NCBI RefSeq assembly: GCF_032362555.1
Contig: NC_083523.1
Span: 2,455,501 to 2,519,500, forward strand
DNA: 64,000 bases
Origin: Amyelois transitella
Taxonomy: Eukaryota; Arthropoda; Insecta; Lepidoptera; Pyralidae
Direction of reading: 5' to 3'
Shown: one piece after another, positions 1 through 13,400 of the stretch
How the letters are laid out: every line of letters begins with the position of its first letter
Numbering within the stretch: position 1 is the first letter of the stretch
Notes under the pieces: generated by a model
Seen by the model: only the letters and a program-made list of their open reading frames with translations
Told to the model about the DNA's origin: nothing
The model's database searches: none
Translations under genes and position numbers: made by a program

Positions 1-628
1 AACACTCAACGGACTTAAGAAAATAATTATCATTTTCTGAAATTGATTGAAAGAAAATTTATGACTTCATCTAAATAAAAACTCACTCACCATGTCCCCG
101 GGATGATCCCAAGGATTTAGAATAAACGATGCTTATCAGGCCACAGAAAAAGATAAAATGTTTCATTTTGGAATTAAAACAATTGGGCCGAATGATGTAC
201 ATATATAAACTAAGAAGAATAATAATGAATAAATGTTCGCAATGTATCTGTGCTTTATATAGTAGGCTAATGTAATAATATTGATACAAATTTAATCTGA
301 AGTCCTCAACACTTGAGATTGTTCCTTCATTATTTGATTCGGCTTTATTAAATTAGATACCTACTTACTTAATTTAATTAATAGATATAAAAACGAATAT
401 TTTCATTTGCGTATGTATGTAAGTAGATTGTGGCGTTTCGTTACTCGTTTAATCAGTAGTTAGGAAATGTGACAACAATAACCATATATATTTTCGCATC
501 ATTCAAACAGTTGCAGTGAGAGCACGGGTACTTAAACAGATATTCCCTATGGACCCACCTATGGGTGAAGCTGGTGGGTAAACGGGACGCGGCTGCATTT
601 TATAAGGTGCTTTGGAATATTTTATTAA
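1..628. other. Left edge, no supported gene
   Basis: AT-rich sequence without a recognisable gene. On the minus strand an ACATG|GTGAGT junction near 88-94 looks like a strong splice donor, so an exon of another gene could lie here, but I could not pair it with an acceptor or a conserved protein. Confidence 0.4.
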
Positions 629-765
629 TTGTTACTGGCAAAAGGTCAGGTCAAGAGTACCCAAAACCGACGAGCTTGCATGAAGAGAATTATCAATGTG
701 GATGAAGCGAAAGAAGTATGCAGGGATCGTGGCAGGTGGAAAGATGTAGTCTCTGATGTAGATGT
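629..765 (+). mobile_element. 3' fragment of the window's LINE family
   Basis: The plus strand encodes [16 protein letters not shown] followed by [18 protein letters not shown]. This closely matches the last 45 or so residues of the intact LINE ORF at 57154-60255. It is a 5'-truncated copy lying just downstream of UGT gene A. Confidence 0.8.
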
Positions 766-939
766 TGTTTATGTATGTGTGTATCTTAGGTATGTGTGTA
801 TGTTACTGTTCAGGAGAGTTGTTCATGATAATTATGTACTATGAAGTACCCACTAGAGGTAGTACCTATCAGATATTTTTTTAAATTAGCATACACAAGT
901 AAATCAAATTAAAAATAAACTACAAACCATAGGAATTTT

Positions 940-945
940 TTTATT
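940..945 (-). other. Candidate poly(A) signal of UGT gene A
   Basis: AATAAA on the minus strand, about 48 bases past the gene A stop codon. Position and sequence fit; no transcript evidence is available here. Confidence 0.5.
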
Positions 946-992
946 ACTTTCACTTATTCACATTAAAGCTTAGCGATATTAGTTAACATGAC

Positions 993-3900
993 CTAATTCT
1001 TCTTCACTTTCTTATCAACCTTTTTCCTAGAACAGCATAATTTCACTATAATCTTCTTCAGAACGTACAAAACTGCCAATACTAAAGCGAGGAGGTCTAA
1101 GTATAGCTTCTGATAAAGGGGCACGTCCAGGGCTGGAGAGCGGAGGTGCGGCGCACCTCGTGTCTTCACCACGTGCTCTACCCAGTGCACCAGCTCCTTC
1201 CTAGGGTGCACCGGCCTGTCGTGGTAGATTAACGATAGCTCCTTCGCCGTCTCCGTGAACCTGCAAAGCATCAGAGATATTGATGTCAACGAACGATCTC
1301 TGTGTTTAATATAAAATCATTAGAATACTTACAATGATTATATTTTTATGAGTTAAAATGTATATAATATAATTAACTAACGCCACCCCAGACTGATCCC
1401 CGATCAAATGCACCTACTAGCGCATTCTGATATAAGTATCCTTAAGTTTTGCGCTAGGCTAGGTTTTGCTAGTTAGATTAAAAAAATCTTTTTTTTTTTC
1501 AAAAAGTTTAAGCTTATTCCAATAGCAGTCCACAGCTGTAAGTGCAATGAACTGATGCTTTCAGAAAAGTATAAGAGACTAGAAGGTAAAATTATAGTGA
1601 AAGTTACCTTTTATCATGTAGAAGTACATCAATGGCATCTCTTAAATGCTCCTTCATATCGTATGCCAGATCAACTCTCAAAGCAAAGCCTTTCTTAACA
1701 GCTCTATCGATGTTGTTGAATTGGTCTCCAAAAACAGGGATTCCAATGATAGGTTTGCCGAAATGGACAGCTTCGGTGGTAGATAAGAGCCCGCCATGAG
1801 TGATGAAAATAATGCAGTTGGGATGGGCTGCAAAATATTTGTATGTAAGTAAATTGAATGATCCATTTGTTAAAATTTCTATTTCTTGATCCACTGTATG
1901 ATTATAAACCTTTTGTTTACAGTCATTAGATTTGTTGCAATAAACTTAAATAAAAAAAGAATCTTCATCAGAAACAAATTGCTTAAAAAGAAGCCACGGC
2001 AATTCCGATTGTTTGCCTCCTTTCGACCCTCTTGTGAGCTGGATGCTGGACAATTATTGCGAGACAAGTGGTGAGTTATTACGCCACAGTATGGAACATG
2101 CACAAACGTTGTAAATCTTACCTAAAATGCTCTGCTGCGGCGCCCAGTCCACGATGTGAACGTTTGAAGGGAGATTCGGGAGTTTTTCTTCAAACTTCCA
2201 TAGAACAGTTTGTTTCAAACCACCAAATATTTGCAGAAATTCTTTCTTCAGTACTTCTGGGAAGTCTTTACTCTTCAAGTTCGATCCCATGCTGAAAAAG
2301 ATTAACCCATTCTTCGCGTTGTCTAAAATATTCTTTAAATCCTGTAAGAAAATAAAGATAATATAAATTACAAGTATACTATATATATATATATATATAA
2401 CAAATATACAAGTAAAGAAAGTGGCGATGGGCGGGCCATATATGCCGCACCACAGACGACCGCTGGGGCAAAGTGGTACTGGAATGGAGACCCAGAACTG
2501 GTCGCCGAAATGTGGGTAAACCACCTATTAGATGGACGGACGATCTGGTCAAGATTGCTGGAAGGAGGTGGATGAGAAAAGCACAAAACCGTGGAGAATG
2601 GCGTGCATTACTAGAGGCCTACATCCAGCAGTGGATGAATATGGGCAGAAGAAGAAGAAGATACAAGTAAGTAGTTATTATTAGTACTCACATTTGGTAA
2701 AGGTTTGACCACGGGATCGATGTGATACCCACCAATGGGTTTGTACGCCTGTGGTAGCCTAGTCGCCAATCCAAGGGAAACATGGGAATTTCCCAGGAAT
2801 AGAGACGCGTTGTATTTTACGACGTCGAAGGGGTAGACGGGCTTCCCTCTTTTAGCGATGTAGGGGACAAGAAGCTTCTCGTATTGTTCACTTTGAAAAC
2901 TGTCAATAAACCTGAAAAAGAAACCTTTGACATAATTGAACAGGTTATAAAAATTTATAAAATTTTAGAGGTAAAAGTGAACGAATATTTTTTTGCCGCA
3001 CTATCTTACTACCGTTATACTTGTAATTTACTCGAGCGTGCAAGTATATTTATGTGTATAGTATTATAATGATGATGGAGACACCTAACCTATGAGATTT
3101 CATAGGTATCGCCATTATTTCATGCTTTGGAAATCAATTCGCCAGAATTCAAAACACAATGAGAATCAATGGTTTGTTGGACGTGTTTGTCTGGCTTCAA
3201 AGTATTATAAAAGACAAATGATGAGGTGTGCATATATTATCTTCTGAAATACTTACAAAAATTTAAAGAGAAGGCCCATAGCTTGATAAAATAGTTCTTT
3301 GACCCTGTTAACGAAGTTAAAAGGCGGGACGTTGCTGGACATGCTGTCAGGGACGTAGGCTGGGTTCACACTCTCGTCGATCAGGCTCAAGATGATCCAG
3401 TGGGGCTCGATGGAGGAGAACCAGATGAGAGGGCTGTCGAAGACGGGGCCTAATCTGAAAAAGATAAAAAAAAGTTTGGATGAATGTGAACTTCTACATG
3501 TGCATGAAAATAAACGAGTCTTAGTCGATTTGGGATAATATTTGTAGGAGATGGGTTAGCAACCTGTCACTACCTATTTGAATATTAATTATATCATACC
3601 ATACATATCAATAAATATGCCATACAGCTGAACGTGCGGCCTTTCAGTCTTTTCAAGACTGTTATCTTTGTCTAAGCCGCAAGGGATATAGACTTGATTA
3701 TATGTATGTATGTCAAAGACAAAGTAGACTGAATTAAGGCTTGTAAACTCTTACCCGGCGTAAGTATCGCAGAACATCCATTCAGCTATGACTACATCGA
3801 ATGTTTCCGTGGTGTCGCTCATCAGCTTCACCATGTTGACGTCACTCAACACTATCTTGTTCATCACTTCTATAAACCCTTTCATGGAGGAGATACCCAT

Positions 3901-5252
3901 TTTCACCTCCTTCTCCAGCAGTGCTGTCACGTTGAGCATTTTAACTATAAATTAATAAAGAAGTATTAAATAACACTTTGAATTAAGTATATCAAATAAT
4001 TTTTTAATATATATAGAGGACGCCCACGGCTTCGTTTGCGTATAACGAAGAATCCCGTTAATTCATATTCCCGCGGGAATTTAGGGAATACTTCCCATAA
4101 TGCACTCCTATTATATATAAATAATATACATTGCCATATTAGGTACAATTTTAGTCTCTAGACCTTACGATTTGGGCAGTGAGGCGCAAGAATTTTTGGA
4201 AATCCGCGCAGATAAGGGAACTAGATTCCAAATTTGAAATTTCTGGGCCCAACTATTTGGGCTGTTCGTTGTCTACCAGTTACTCAGTAACGGAACAGTT
4301 TCATAGATGAATACATACCTACATATAGTCACGTCTATATCTCATGTGGGGTAGACATAGCCAACAGTCTTGAAAAGGCTCTTCGTCTTTATAATGGGAT
4401 TGAGATTTTATAGATTAATAGGTGAAATATGATGCGCTCACCGAATTGGTCATCGACACTGCCGCTAATGTCCACTTGTCGTAAATTCGGTGGCAAATTT
4501 TTGTCAGGAAAAGGTGTGACTTGCGTTACCTGCGATTCAGAAATTATTTTTAAAGAAAACCTAGTCTGTTTATCAGTAATTCTCTTATATGAGGTATTCC
4601 GGATTATTTTCTCAACTTTTGGCTTCAGAAGTGCGTCAAAAAAATGCTACCTATCTAAAGTTTTGGGCAAAGGCTCCTGGGAACAGGAGTGGGCGAGTCT
4701 GGAAATTATGACGCTACTTCCTTAACCTCAGTGATTCTGTTGACAGGACAGTCTAAAATAGTAAGAATCAAAGTTTTTGCGCTAAGTAAGTCTAAACCAA
4801 TTTTTTTTCATCTCTTTGTAAAAAACAAAATTCCGATCCCCTCTGGATCTATCTCATTTCTCGAAATTTTTTCCCGCCTTAACTTTTAACTTAAATGGTT
4901 TTTCCAGGTTGGTGCTATCCCACCACCGCCCATGACTCCAGACGTTATCGTCGCCGTTATCTTGACTCCCTACAAAGTTTCTTAAATGTCCCTTTATTCT
5001 CTGTCAATCTACTCTTAAATGTTCATTACTCACCCCCTATTCTTGGGAGGCTGACGATATAATTCAGGTTGATACTGCCGTGGCTACATTACCACCTACC
5101 TCGTGTCCAGCATCCAGTAGGGCCCTCACCACCCCTCCGGCCAGGATCTGGTGGCTCTTGCCTACCATCGGGAACATCACCAGGACTTTGTAGGCATCGC
5201 ACACGTGGGCCAATGCCAGGGCGGCTACGAGGAGGTACGCAGACTTCGCCAT
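993..5252 (-). CDS. UDP-glycosyltransferase, gene A
   Basis: Predicted 518-residue UGT. In insects these ER enzymes transfer glucose from UDP-glucose to lipophilic toxins, pigments and hormones. Eight exons splice in frame: 5252-5100, 4529-4442, 3944-3755, 3454-3257, 2911-2692, 2341-2122, 1827-1608, 1260-993; intron phases 0,1,2,2,0,1,2. Residues 1-20 are a signal peptide (start ATG at 5252). The catalytic His position is H34 (GKSHQ); its usual Asp partner is Glu (E135, in VVIAEW). Exon 6 ends WAPQQSILG. Exon 7 carries THGG (H367) and DQ (391-392), which bind UDP-sugar. Exon 8 holds one membrane helix and ends KVKKN, a KxKxx ER-retrieval signal. Closest in sequence to genes B and C. UGT33-like on the N-terminal pattern, but the subfamily is a guess. 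Intron 5 contains an unrelated LINE fragment. Confidence 0.94.
2412..2668 (+). mobile_element. 3' end fragment of a second LINE family
   Basis: The plus strand reads RTTDDRWGKVVLEWRPRTG, then GRRNVGKPPIRWTDDLVKIAG and EWRALLEAYIQQW, closing with a GAA-rich run. This is the characteristic C-terminal tail of RTE-like reverse transcriptase ORFs, and it differs from the LINE at 57-60 kb. It lies in intron 5 of UGT gene A, antisense to the gene. Confidence 0.75.
3540..3713 (+). repeat. SINE-like repeat, 3' part
   Basis: Middle and tail of the abundant family (GGGTTAGCAACCTGTCACTA ... GCAAGGGATATAGAC ... TATGTATG). It is 5'-truncated and lies in intron 3 of UGT gene A. Confidence 0.75.
4318..4412 (-). 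repeat. SINE-like repeat, tail fragment
   Basis: Reverse-oriented tail (CACGTCTATATC ... GGGGTAGACA ... CAACAGTCTTGAAAAG) of the abundant SINE-like family, beside exon 2 of UGT gene A. Confidence 0.65.
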
Positions 5253-5287
5253 TTCCTATAATAATGTATACGATATTACATATTTTT

Positions 5288-5403
5288 ATTATTATTCTAT
5301 CTTTAAGCCAAACAGCTTAACGTGGCCTATCAGTATTTTTAAGACTGTTAGCTCTGTCTACCCTGCAAGGGATAAAGACGTGATTATATGTATGTATGTA
5401 TGA
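5288..5403 (+). repeat. SINE-like repeat, 3' part
   Basis: Tail half of the SINE-like family ending in (TATG)n. It sits about 35 bases upstream of the gene A start codon, so it probably overlaps the gene A 5' leader or promoter. Confidence 0.7.
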
Positions 5404-5593
5404 TATTATTTCAATTAATTTGTGGGACAAATTTAGTACTTTAAATGCGAAAGATACAAATTTTGTCATAAGTATTAAGAATTCAATTGGAATGTAAATT
5501 CGATATACAATTCAAAAGAAAATTAGGTAGATACCTAGGTAACATTTTAGTAACTCTGTCCATAATTAAACTTTTAAATTATTTATTTCGAGA

Positions 5594-5795
5594 CTAGAGG
5601 CCGCTCGCGACTTCGTCCGCATGGAAACCCTATCAATCCCGCGGGAACTCTGGGATAAAAAGTAGCCTGTGTTATTCTGGGTCTTCAGCTACCTAGGCAT
5701 ACCAAATTTCATGGTAATCGGTAGTAGTTTTTGCGTGAAAGAGTAACAAACATCCATACATCCATACAAACTTTCGCCTTTATAATAGTAGTAGA
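5594..5795 (-). mobile_element. Helitron-like non-autonomous element, family 2
   Basis: On the minus strand it runs from TC near 5795 to a CTAG end at 5594-5597. A GC-rich hairpin-forming segment (CGCGACTTCGTCCGC) lies next to CTAG. No terminal inverted repeats or target duplication, as expected of Helitrons. A sister copy lies at 55038-55244. Confidence 0.6.
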
Positions 5796-6957
5796 ATGAT
5801 GGTTCCTTAAATTGCGTCAGCAAAAATGTCGAGCGCGTTTCGGCTGAAGTATCTAAAATATTGTTGTGGATTCGTTTTGCCCGGTAGACTCGCAGCTCTC
5901 CTTGTTCCAGAGATGCCCTTAAATAGCGGCAAATAATAAAATAAAATAAAGAGATTGCAAAAATACGGTCTTTACCTAAAACACGGAATTGCATAAATTA
6001 AAAGTTTGCCTAAATAACTGATAAAAAGTATACTAACTCCTTAAATGTTGTCCTTGGATGCGCACAGTAAAACGTGGAACAATGTACTTATAGTATTACG
6101 TGTACATCTTACGCGTACACAAAATGTTTCACACTAAATAATATAGGTACATTTAAACAGCTAATATGTATGTATGCCCTTATTTATAAACAATTTTGAG
6201 ATAAGATAAACTATCTGAAATGATATGATAGGTATTGTGACAAATCAATAGTATTTTTAAATTTGGGTAGAGATTCTTTTTTAGTTATCTACTTATTGAC
6301 TGAGAATAATTTTACCTAGACTTTTAATCGAAGCTTTTACATCATAATTTAAAAATAATGTGGAAATCTTAACTTTTTCAGGCAACGGAACGAATGTGTT
6401 ACCTTTCAAGTCTTCTTGAGAGTTAAACGCCTAAATATGATTGGTGTAACCAAACGTTAGCTAAGTACGTAGGTATTATGAAATTACATTAAAAAATAAA
6501 TAAATATACAAAGATTCTGAAAAAAAAACCTCAAAAATAATAAGGTATTTTATTTAATTGTACAATAAAATCTTTACAAACAAACAAAAAACAAAGAACG
6601 ATAAGTAACCCTGCTCACGAGTTTCGAACATATTATTTAGTAAGTACAAAAAAAAATATCTAATCAAAGTCATGGCCAGGAAACACGGAATCACTATTCT
6701 ACACTGAAACAAAACGCAAAGTTGAACACCTAGATTACCTATCTACGTAATTAATAATTATTAATAATGTTTTATAATTAATTATGCCTATTACTATTAA
6801 TAATGTTTAGTAAAAATTATTAATGACTGTAAAATCAGTTGTGTATGTATACGGATTGTGTAGTATTTTTATACTAGATTACCTTCATAATATTATGCAA
6901 TCCTTCAGTTCCAATCCGCTGTTAGGGCACGCGGGGTCTTCTAAACTCAAATAATAT

Positions 6958-7165
6958 GCCGTGTGGTTCCCGGCACTTCACAATGAGGCCACGCCATAAA
7001 ATGCCAATAAATTTGAGATTCTTTTTTGTTTAGCAACCTGTCACTATTTGAATCTCAATTCCATCATTAAGCCTTGCAACTCAACGTGGCCTTTCAGTGT
7101 TTTAAGACTAGGCTCTGTCTACCCCGCAAGGGATATACGCGTGAATATATGTATGTGTATGTATA
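6958..7165 (+). repeat. SINE-like repeat, degenerate copy
   Basis: Begins with the family head GCCGTGTGGTTCCCGGCAC, has a diverged centre and closes with the GGGATATACGCGTG...TATG tail. Intergenic between UGT genes A and B. Confidence 0.7.
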
Positions 7166-7857
7166 TTGTATTGAATCAAGAACCAAGTAGCTGATTTTGT
7201 GATAACCAGATTGCTGTCGTTTGCGACGGTAACGAAGATAGGTTAGTTATTATATATAATCTGGGATTATAATTCTGTTATGCTGAATACAATTTGGGAG
7301 GTTATTTTGTAAAGATAACAATTTAGATAACTTTTATGATGAGATATAAAACTACTACAAGAGTTGATAGAGCGATAACATTAGAATATGTTAGATTAGA
7401 ATTAGGTACTACTCGGTACAGATTTATATGCTGCATAACAAAATCTTTTTTTAAGCTAACTATGTACTTATGCATTAAGTTCTGAGTAAAACTGATTTTG
7501 GAATAGATTGGGGGACTATCAGTGCCAGCCTTCTGGGCACGCTCCCGCAGGTTGATACGAGTATTATGCAGGGACTGTAGGTAAGATTTATACATTTATT
7601 TTTAATTAACATTTCACTTTTTAGTTGTACCTAGGCAGTTTTAGATTTTAACATAGTTTTTAAGAAATAAGAATATAATTTATTTACTTAGAAGGCAGTT
7701 TTAGCGGCTCTGCTAGGTAAGTAAGTGAACTTAGCGAATAATTAATAAGGTATTGAAAATTATTTCCACCTTGGACACAAATTGCAATGACATTCTTCAT
7801 ATTACAATGACACTTATTTATAGCACCTAGCATTAAGCACCTGAATTGTGACAGACA

Positions 7858-7968
7858 ACATACATACGTGACTATATTCACGTCTATATCATTTGCGGGG
7901 TGGACAGAGCCAGGAGTCAGGCAAAGACTGAAAGGCCACGTTCAGCTGTATGGTTTAATAGTGGAACT
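7858..7968 (-). repeat. SINE-like repeat, tail fragment
   Basis: Reverse-oriented tail portion (CACGTCTATATCATTTGC ... GAAAGGCCACGTTCAGCTG). Intergenic, diverged. Confidence 0.6.
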
Positions 7969-8515
7969 GTATGTGCAGATATCATTTTTGTTTTATCGTA
8001 AATAGAAGGCAAAATATATCAGTTTTATCAAAGTAAATAACATGTCTTATCAAATCAATAATACTACTTAGTTAAATATATTTTACAAACACTATTTTAT
8101 CACAGTATTTCTTTATAACTTCAAAGTCAAAACTACATAGCAAATACGCGCACTTGTACGATTTGTAATTCACTCACTGACTTGTTAGGGACTGCAAAAA
8201 CTTAACCGCACATAATTTCATCGCAAAATATAGTTAGTTATGTAGGTAACTCTGTTCAAAGCAACACATGAACTTTATCTGAATGAAACCGGCTTATATA
8301 CATACTCTTTTAATTACCAGCAAGTTGTCAGAACGTTGTACGTCTTCGTTATGTAATATATTAGTCATGTAATATCTAGATTATCAAGGAAACTTAGAAC
8401 ATAGGTGGTCGAGTCCGTGGTTGGAATCTGTGGTCTTGAACTAGTAATGACGCTTTCCGACAATCCGGTAATTTTACGCCGTGTAATGTCAACACTTTAG
8501 AATATAAATACTTAT

Positions 8516-8670
8516 GTTTCCCATGGATGCCGTAAAAGGCGATTAAGGGATAGGCTTATAAACTTGGGATTCCTCTTGTAGGTATGCGATGGGTTAGCAA
8601 CCTGTCGCTATTTGAATTTCTATTCCATTTTTGGTTGAACGTGGACTTTTAGTCTCTGCAGGAAATACAG
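8516..8670 (+). repeat. SINE-like repeat, internal fragment
   Basis: Family centre: CCCATGGATGCCGTAAAAGG followed by GATGGGTTAGCAACCTGTCG. Both termini are lost. Confidence 0.6.
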
Positions 8671-8703
8671 GACGATGCCATAATTTACATTTAAGAGTGC
8701 CTA

Positions 8704-8966
8704 TCTATATATTAAAGCTGAAGAGTTTGTTTGTTTGAATGCGCTTATCTCAGGAACTACTGGTTCGAATCGAAAAATCCTTTTTTTGTGTTGAACAGAC
8801 CATTTATCGAGGAAGGCTTTAGGCTATATAACATCACGCTGCAACTATTAGGAGCGAAGAAATAATGGAAAATGTGAAAAAAAAAAGGGGAAAATTATTA
8901 ATCTTTGAGGGCTTCAATGATGCCCAAATAACTGTTCCACGCGGACGAAGTCGCGGGCACAGCTAG
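8704..8966 (+). mobile_element. Helitron-like non-autonomous element, family 1
   Basis: Starts TC (8704-8705), ends CTAG (8963-8966) and sits between host A and T, which is the Helitron insertion signature. A GC-rich stem (GCGGACGAAGTCGCGGGC) precedes CTAG. Shared internal sequence includes AAGCTGAAGAGTTTGTTTG and ACCATTTATCGAGGAAGGC. It resembles the Lep1-type short Helitrons of Lepidoptera, but the name is not verified. Confidence 0.75.
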
Positions 8967-9229
8967 TTACATATCAGCATCGTGAATATTATTATAATTG
9001 GTACATACTCGTAAATAATATTATTAACCCGTAGCATAATAGTATGCCAAGGCAATCAGCCAAAAAACCGGATTCTTTACTGTTAGCAAGTGTATTATTA
9101 ACTACTCGTTATTAACTAAATATTTTCTGTTCGTACCTAGAAGCAATAATAACAAAAGATAGTCTGGTCTAATTTCGGTTGGGGTTGGTCGTGGTGGGGG
9201 TAAGTGTCTCGAAGACAAGAGACTCATTC

Positions 9230-9352
9230 ATTCATATAATCACATCTAAATCCCTTGCGGGGTAGACAGGGTAAGCAGTCTTGAAAGATTGACAGGCCAC
9301 CTTCAGCTGTTAGGGTTGATGATAGAATTGAGATTCAAATAGTGACAAGAAA
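9230..9352 (-). repeat. SINE-like repeat, tail fragment
   Basis: Reverse-oriented tail half (CCCTTGCGGGGTAGACAGGG ... GAATTGAGATTCAAATAGTG). It directly adjoins a LINE 3' fragment of the same strand. Confidence 0.65.
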
Positions 9353-9591
9353 CTTACATACATACATACATACATAAAATCACGCCTCTTTCCCGGAGGG
9401 GTAGGCAGAGACTACCTCTTTCCACTTGCCACGATCTCTGCATACTTCTTTCGCTTCGTCCACATTCATAACTCTCTTCATACAAGCTCGGCGGTTTCGG
9501 GTACTTTTGACCTGACCCTTTACCAGGACGTCCTTAATTTGATCAAGATACGTTCGTCTAGGTCTTCCCACTCCGACCTTTCCCAAGAAAC
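9353..9591 (-). mobile_element. 5'-truncated LINE copy
   Basis: A (CATA)n tail followed by an open frame of 65 or so residues ([20 protein letters not shown] ... [19 protein letters not shown]). This is nearly identical to the C-terminus of the intact LINE at 57154-60255, so it is a recent, severely 5'-truncated insertion. Confidence 0.85.
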
Positions 9592-10441
9592 TTACCTGTG
9601 GAATACCAAAAAGGTTTACCTAGCTGTTTCACGGTTAACTTTTTGTACCTCTGATCCACCCTAAGTGTTTCACTATTCAAAATAATGTACCCGTATGTAG
9701 TTGAAACTATAAAACTAGATATCAATACATATATTCACACTTACTTACTTAGTTCCTAGGGACACTTCATCACAATAATTTTATCCTATAAGTAAGTAAT
9801 ATAGTTTTTACTAATCAAAATTAAAAATATCTCCCTTCAAAAATCACCGTAAGAGCAATGTAGATAACTAAGAAAAGAGTCAATTGTCATAATCGAGGTA
9901 GGATTAGAACCTATGCCTCCACACGCACTATATTTTTTATAATAATGCGTATATACATAACCAGTTACTTAATTATAGAAGTTAAGCTATATAGTGTCCA
10001 ATTTTTTTTAAAGAACTATTTTTTTTTAAATTTTTGTTGTACATTGTTCTTGTGTAAAGTAACAGTGTGGCTAGTGCTCGTAATAAAAGGTTTTCGGAAC
10101 AGCTTATTTCCCATAATACTTTATTAATATTGATTAATCTGTCTAAAATCCTAAGTATCCACTTATTTATAAAATTTATTTATTTAAAAATACGTATATG
10201 CCTTATGTTATCTCGGAAAATGTAGCATTGTACTGGTGAAAGAATTTTTGAGTAGTAGTTTTTGAACTTATTCGGTACAAACTTTCTTTAATACAAATCC
10301 TTTCTCTTTATAATTAGCATGGATGTAGATTATTCAATCTATGTAAATATAAATGGCAAAGCCGAAGATGTAATAATTAAAAAAAAAAAACACAAAAATT
10401 AAATTCAAACAAATACTGGTAAGATGAACATAGAAAACATG

Positions 10442-10447
10442 TTTATT
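10442..10447 (-). other. Candidate poly(A) signal of UGT gene B
   Basis: AATAAA on the minus strand, about 24 bases after the gene B stop codon. Confidence 0.5.
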
Positions 10448-10470
10448 ATACGTAATATAACGTACTTCCT

Positions 10471-13400
10471 CTAATTTCTCTTCAGTTTCTTGCTCACAAT
10501 TTTCTTTGAACAGAAAATTTTCACCACGATCGTCTTCAGCGCGTACAATACTACCAAGATCACAACAAAGAGATCCAGATAAAGTTTCTGGTAGACCGGC
10601 ACGTCCAGAGCTGGTGAGCGGAGGTGTGGCGCGCCTCGTGTCTTCACCACGTGCTCTACCCAGTGCACCAGCTCCTTGCTGGGGTGCACTGGTCTGTCGT
10701 GGTAGATGAGCGACAGCTCTTTCGCCTTTTTCGTATACCTGAAAGAAGAGTATCGTATGAGATAACATTTCTACGTCACACGCAAACTTCATCATCCAAA
10801 GAAGAAAATCAGTAAATAGCAGCGAAGATTGAAAGAAAAAGAAAGATAAATAAAGCTAAATATTCTTAGGCCTAGCAGATTTTAGCATAATATATAAAAC
10901 ATCTGATAACGTGAACATATAAGGCATAACACCTAGCCTGCCGAAAGGTTCAAAAATATCGTTTCCGCTACAGAATAATTATTATACAAACTTAAATCTG
11001 CCAAAACCATGGTAAATTTGAGACTTGCTTAGACCTTTATAGTGTCCCGCAAGAAAGTTGAACAGAACAAAAGTTTTTTTATATAAAAAATTACTACTGC
11101 GCATCGTGGAAGGTTGAAATTCTAGGGTTAACTTAGTTGCAGGGTGCTATACACCAATAATGTTTTGGGTAAAGCTCATAGGATTAGTAGAAACTTCTTC
11201 GATCCAGCAAATTTTTTGAACTCTCCAATTGTTACGAGGCGATAATCGCCTATATTTCTACAAAATAAAAATAAGTATATACCTTCCATTTCGAAGAAAT
11301 TTATCAATAGCCACTTTCAGCTTGTCCTTCATATCATAGGCCAGATCTACTCTAATCGCAAAGCCCTTCTTCACAGCTTTGTCGATATTGTTGAACTGGT
11401 CCGCAAACACGGGGATACCGATGATTGGTTTGCCGAAGTGGACAGCCTCAGTCGTGGATAAGAGTCCGCCGTGAGTGATGAAAAGGATGCAGTTAGGATG
11501 AGCTGCAAAGAAATTATAAAATGAGTATTATTTTAATGTACGGTCGCGTTCATAATTGCAGTCATAGTTCGCAAAACTTTATAGCTTGCAGTCACCGCTG
11601 TCACTCACACATTCACACAAATAACACAATAAACAACAAGCGGTTAAGCGTTGGGTAACGCGCCATCAAGAAGAGGGTAGTGTAAAAAGTCGACCGCTCA
11701 GCGACCGTCGTCCGCTTATCAACACAGCGACACGCCACACAGCGGAGATCCATGGTGGAACAGTACGAAAATAATGGCTTCATACCGACCAGAACATTTG
11801 CGGAACAGTTCGACACATCAGTGGTTACTGTTCGTCGAGTTTGCACCGTGAGGGACTATTCCACAGACAGCCAGCAAGAAAGCCGTATTTATCCGAAATA
11901 AATAAGCAAAAACATTTAGAATTTGCTCGGCAGTATTTGGATTTTGACTGGAACACGGCGATATTTACGGACAAAAAGTTCGTTTACGTCATCGCAACAC
12001 GGTAGGCTTCATTTATGGCGAAGAAATGCAACTCGGTATGAAGAAAAAAATATTGTGCCAAATATGGAGTCTGGACGCATATCTGTAAATATGTGGGGCT
12101 GGAGGAGTGCTGCTGGACCTGGGGAACAGGTGTAGATAGCAGGACGCGCTACAGCTGCTCATTAGGTGCAAGTGCTGCAAGAAACCATGTTACCAACTGT
12201 GCGGTGTATTTATCCGATTGATGATATGCAATATCATTTGTGCAAGACAACTACCCTGTGTATCGAGTCCATATAGTGCGTGAAAGGTTCTGCCAGTTTA
12301 TATTAAAACTACTACTTAGATAGTATTTTAAGGACAGCTTCAATATCTTTTCTTTATGAAAACGAATAATTAAGCTGTAACCTTAATAACAGGAGATAGG
12401 TAAATTAGTGTAATATGCTGTATGTATACCTTTATATAATCATCAATATGTAAACAAAACTATAGGTAAACTGTTTCAATAAAATTTACTAATTTTAATT
12501 ATTGAGTGTTTTATTTTGCTCCCTCTTGTTTAATATTTCTTGCTGATTTCCGTGTTTGAAGACACGGGTATCGTAATTCTTAGATATCAGTTAGTTAGTT
12601 AGTCAGTCAGTTACTTAGTTCAAATGGCACCTTGAAACATTAAAAATTGTAGTAACAATATATTTTTTTTTTAATAGACAGAAATTCCTTGAATAACTTC
12701 GGAATCCGCTAGTAACTAGAACAAGCGAGTGTGAGCAAGCGAGATTATCTAATATATCTTAGATCTCACTTGCACAAACGAAGTAATAAAATTGCTACCC
12801 AATAACTTTCAAAGGAACCACTACCTATGTTAGGGTCGTGTGCAGACAAACTTTCAACTTTATTGAAATGACATAAGTCTGGCAGTCGCAGGCTTCCCTC
12901 TATAGGCAAATCTTATGCAAATAGTGAGAGACGACGATATCTCGATCGACAATTATCGGGCCCAGTTCGGACATCGTTGATTACCCTCGCTTTCTGTTTT
13001 GTTATGTTATATGTCATAGAATAATAAACTGTTTTACTTAGTAATCATTGGTATTAAAGACCGTATTCATTTGAAGGGATATTTATTCTTTTTAAATATG
13101 CATGTGTGTGTGTATCTAGTGGAACCACAGTGCACGCTATTTTAACCCGTAAGAATTTTAAAACTATGACTGCAGATATGAACGCGATCGTACCTACTGT
13201 GCTATATCTTAGGATTCTTATACTTACATAGATGATGGGCTTGCAACCTGTCACTATTTGAATCTCAATTCGATTATTAAGCCATACAGCTGAACATGGT
13301 CTTTCAGTCTTTTCAACACTGTTGGCTCTGTCTACCCCGCAAGGGATATAGACGTGACTATATGTATATACTATAACTACTATTTCCCGAGATGCACCGG

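Noticed and set aside
10334-10795. 153-codon minus-strand frame
   Set aside because: Out-of-frame reading through exon 8 of UGT gene B and its flank; the true exon uses another frame with the conserved YHDRPVHPSKELVHWVEHVV block.
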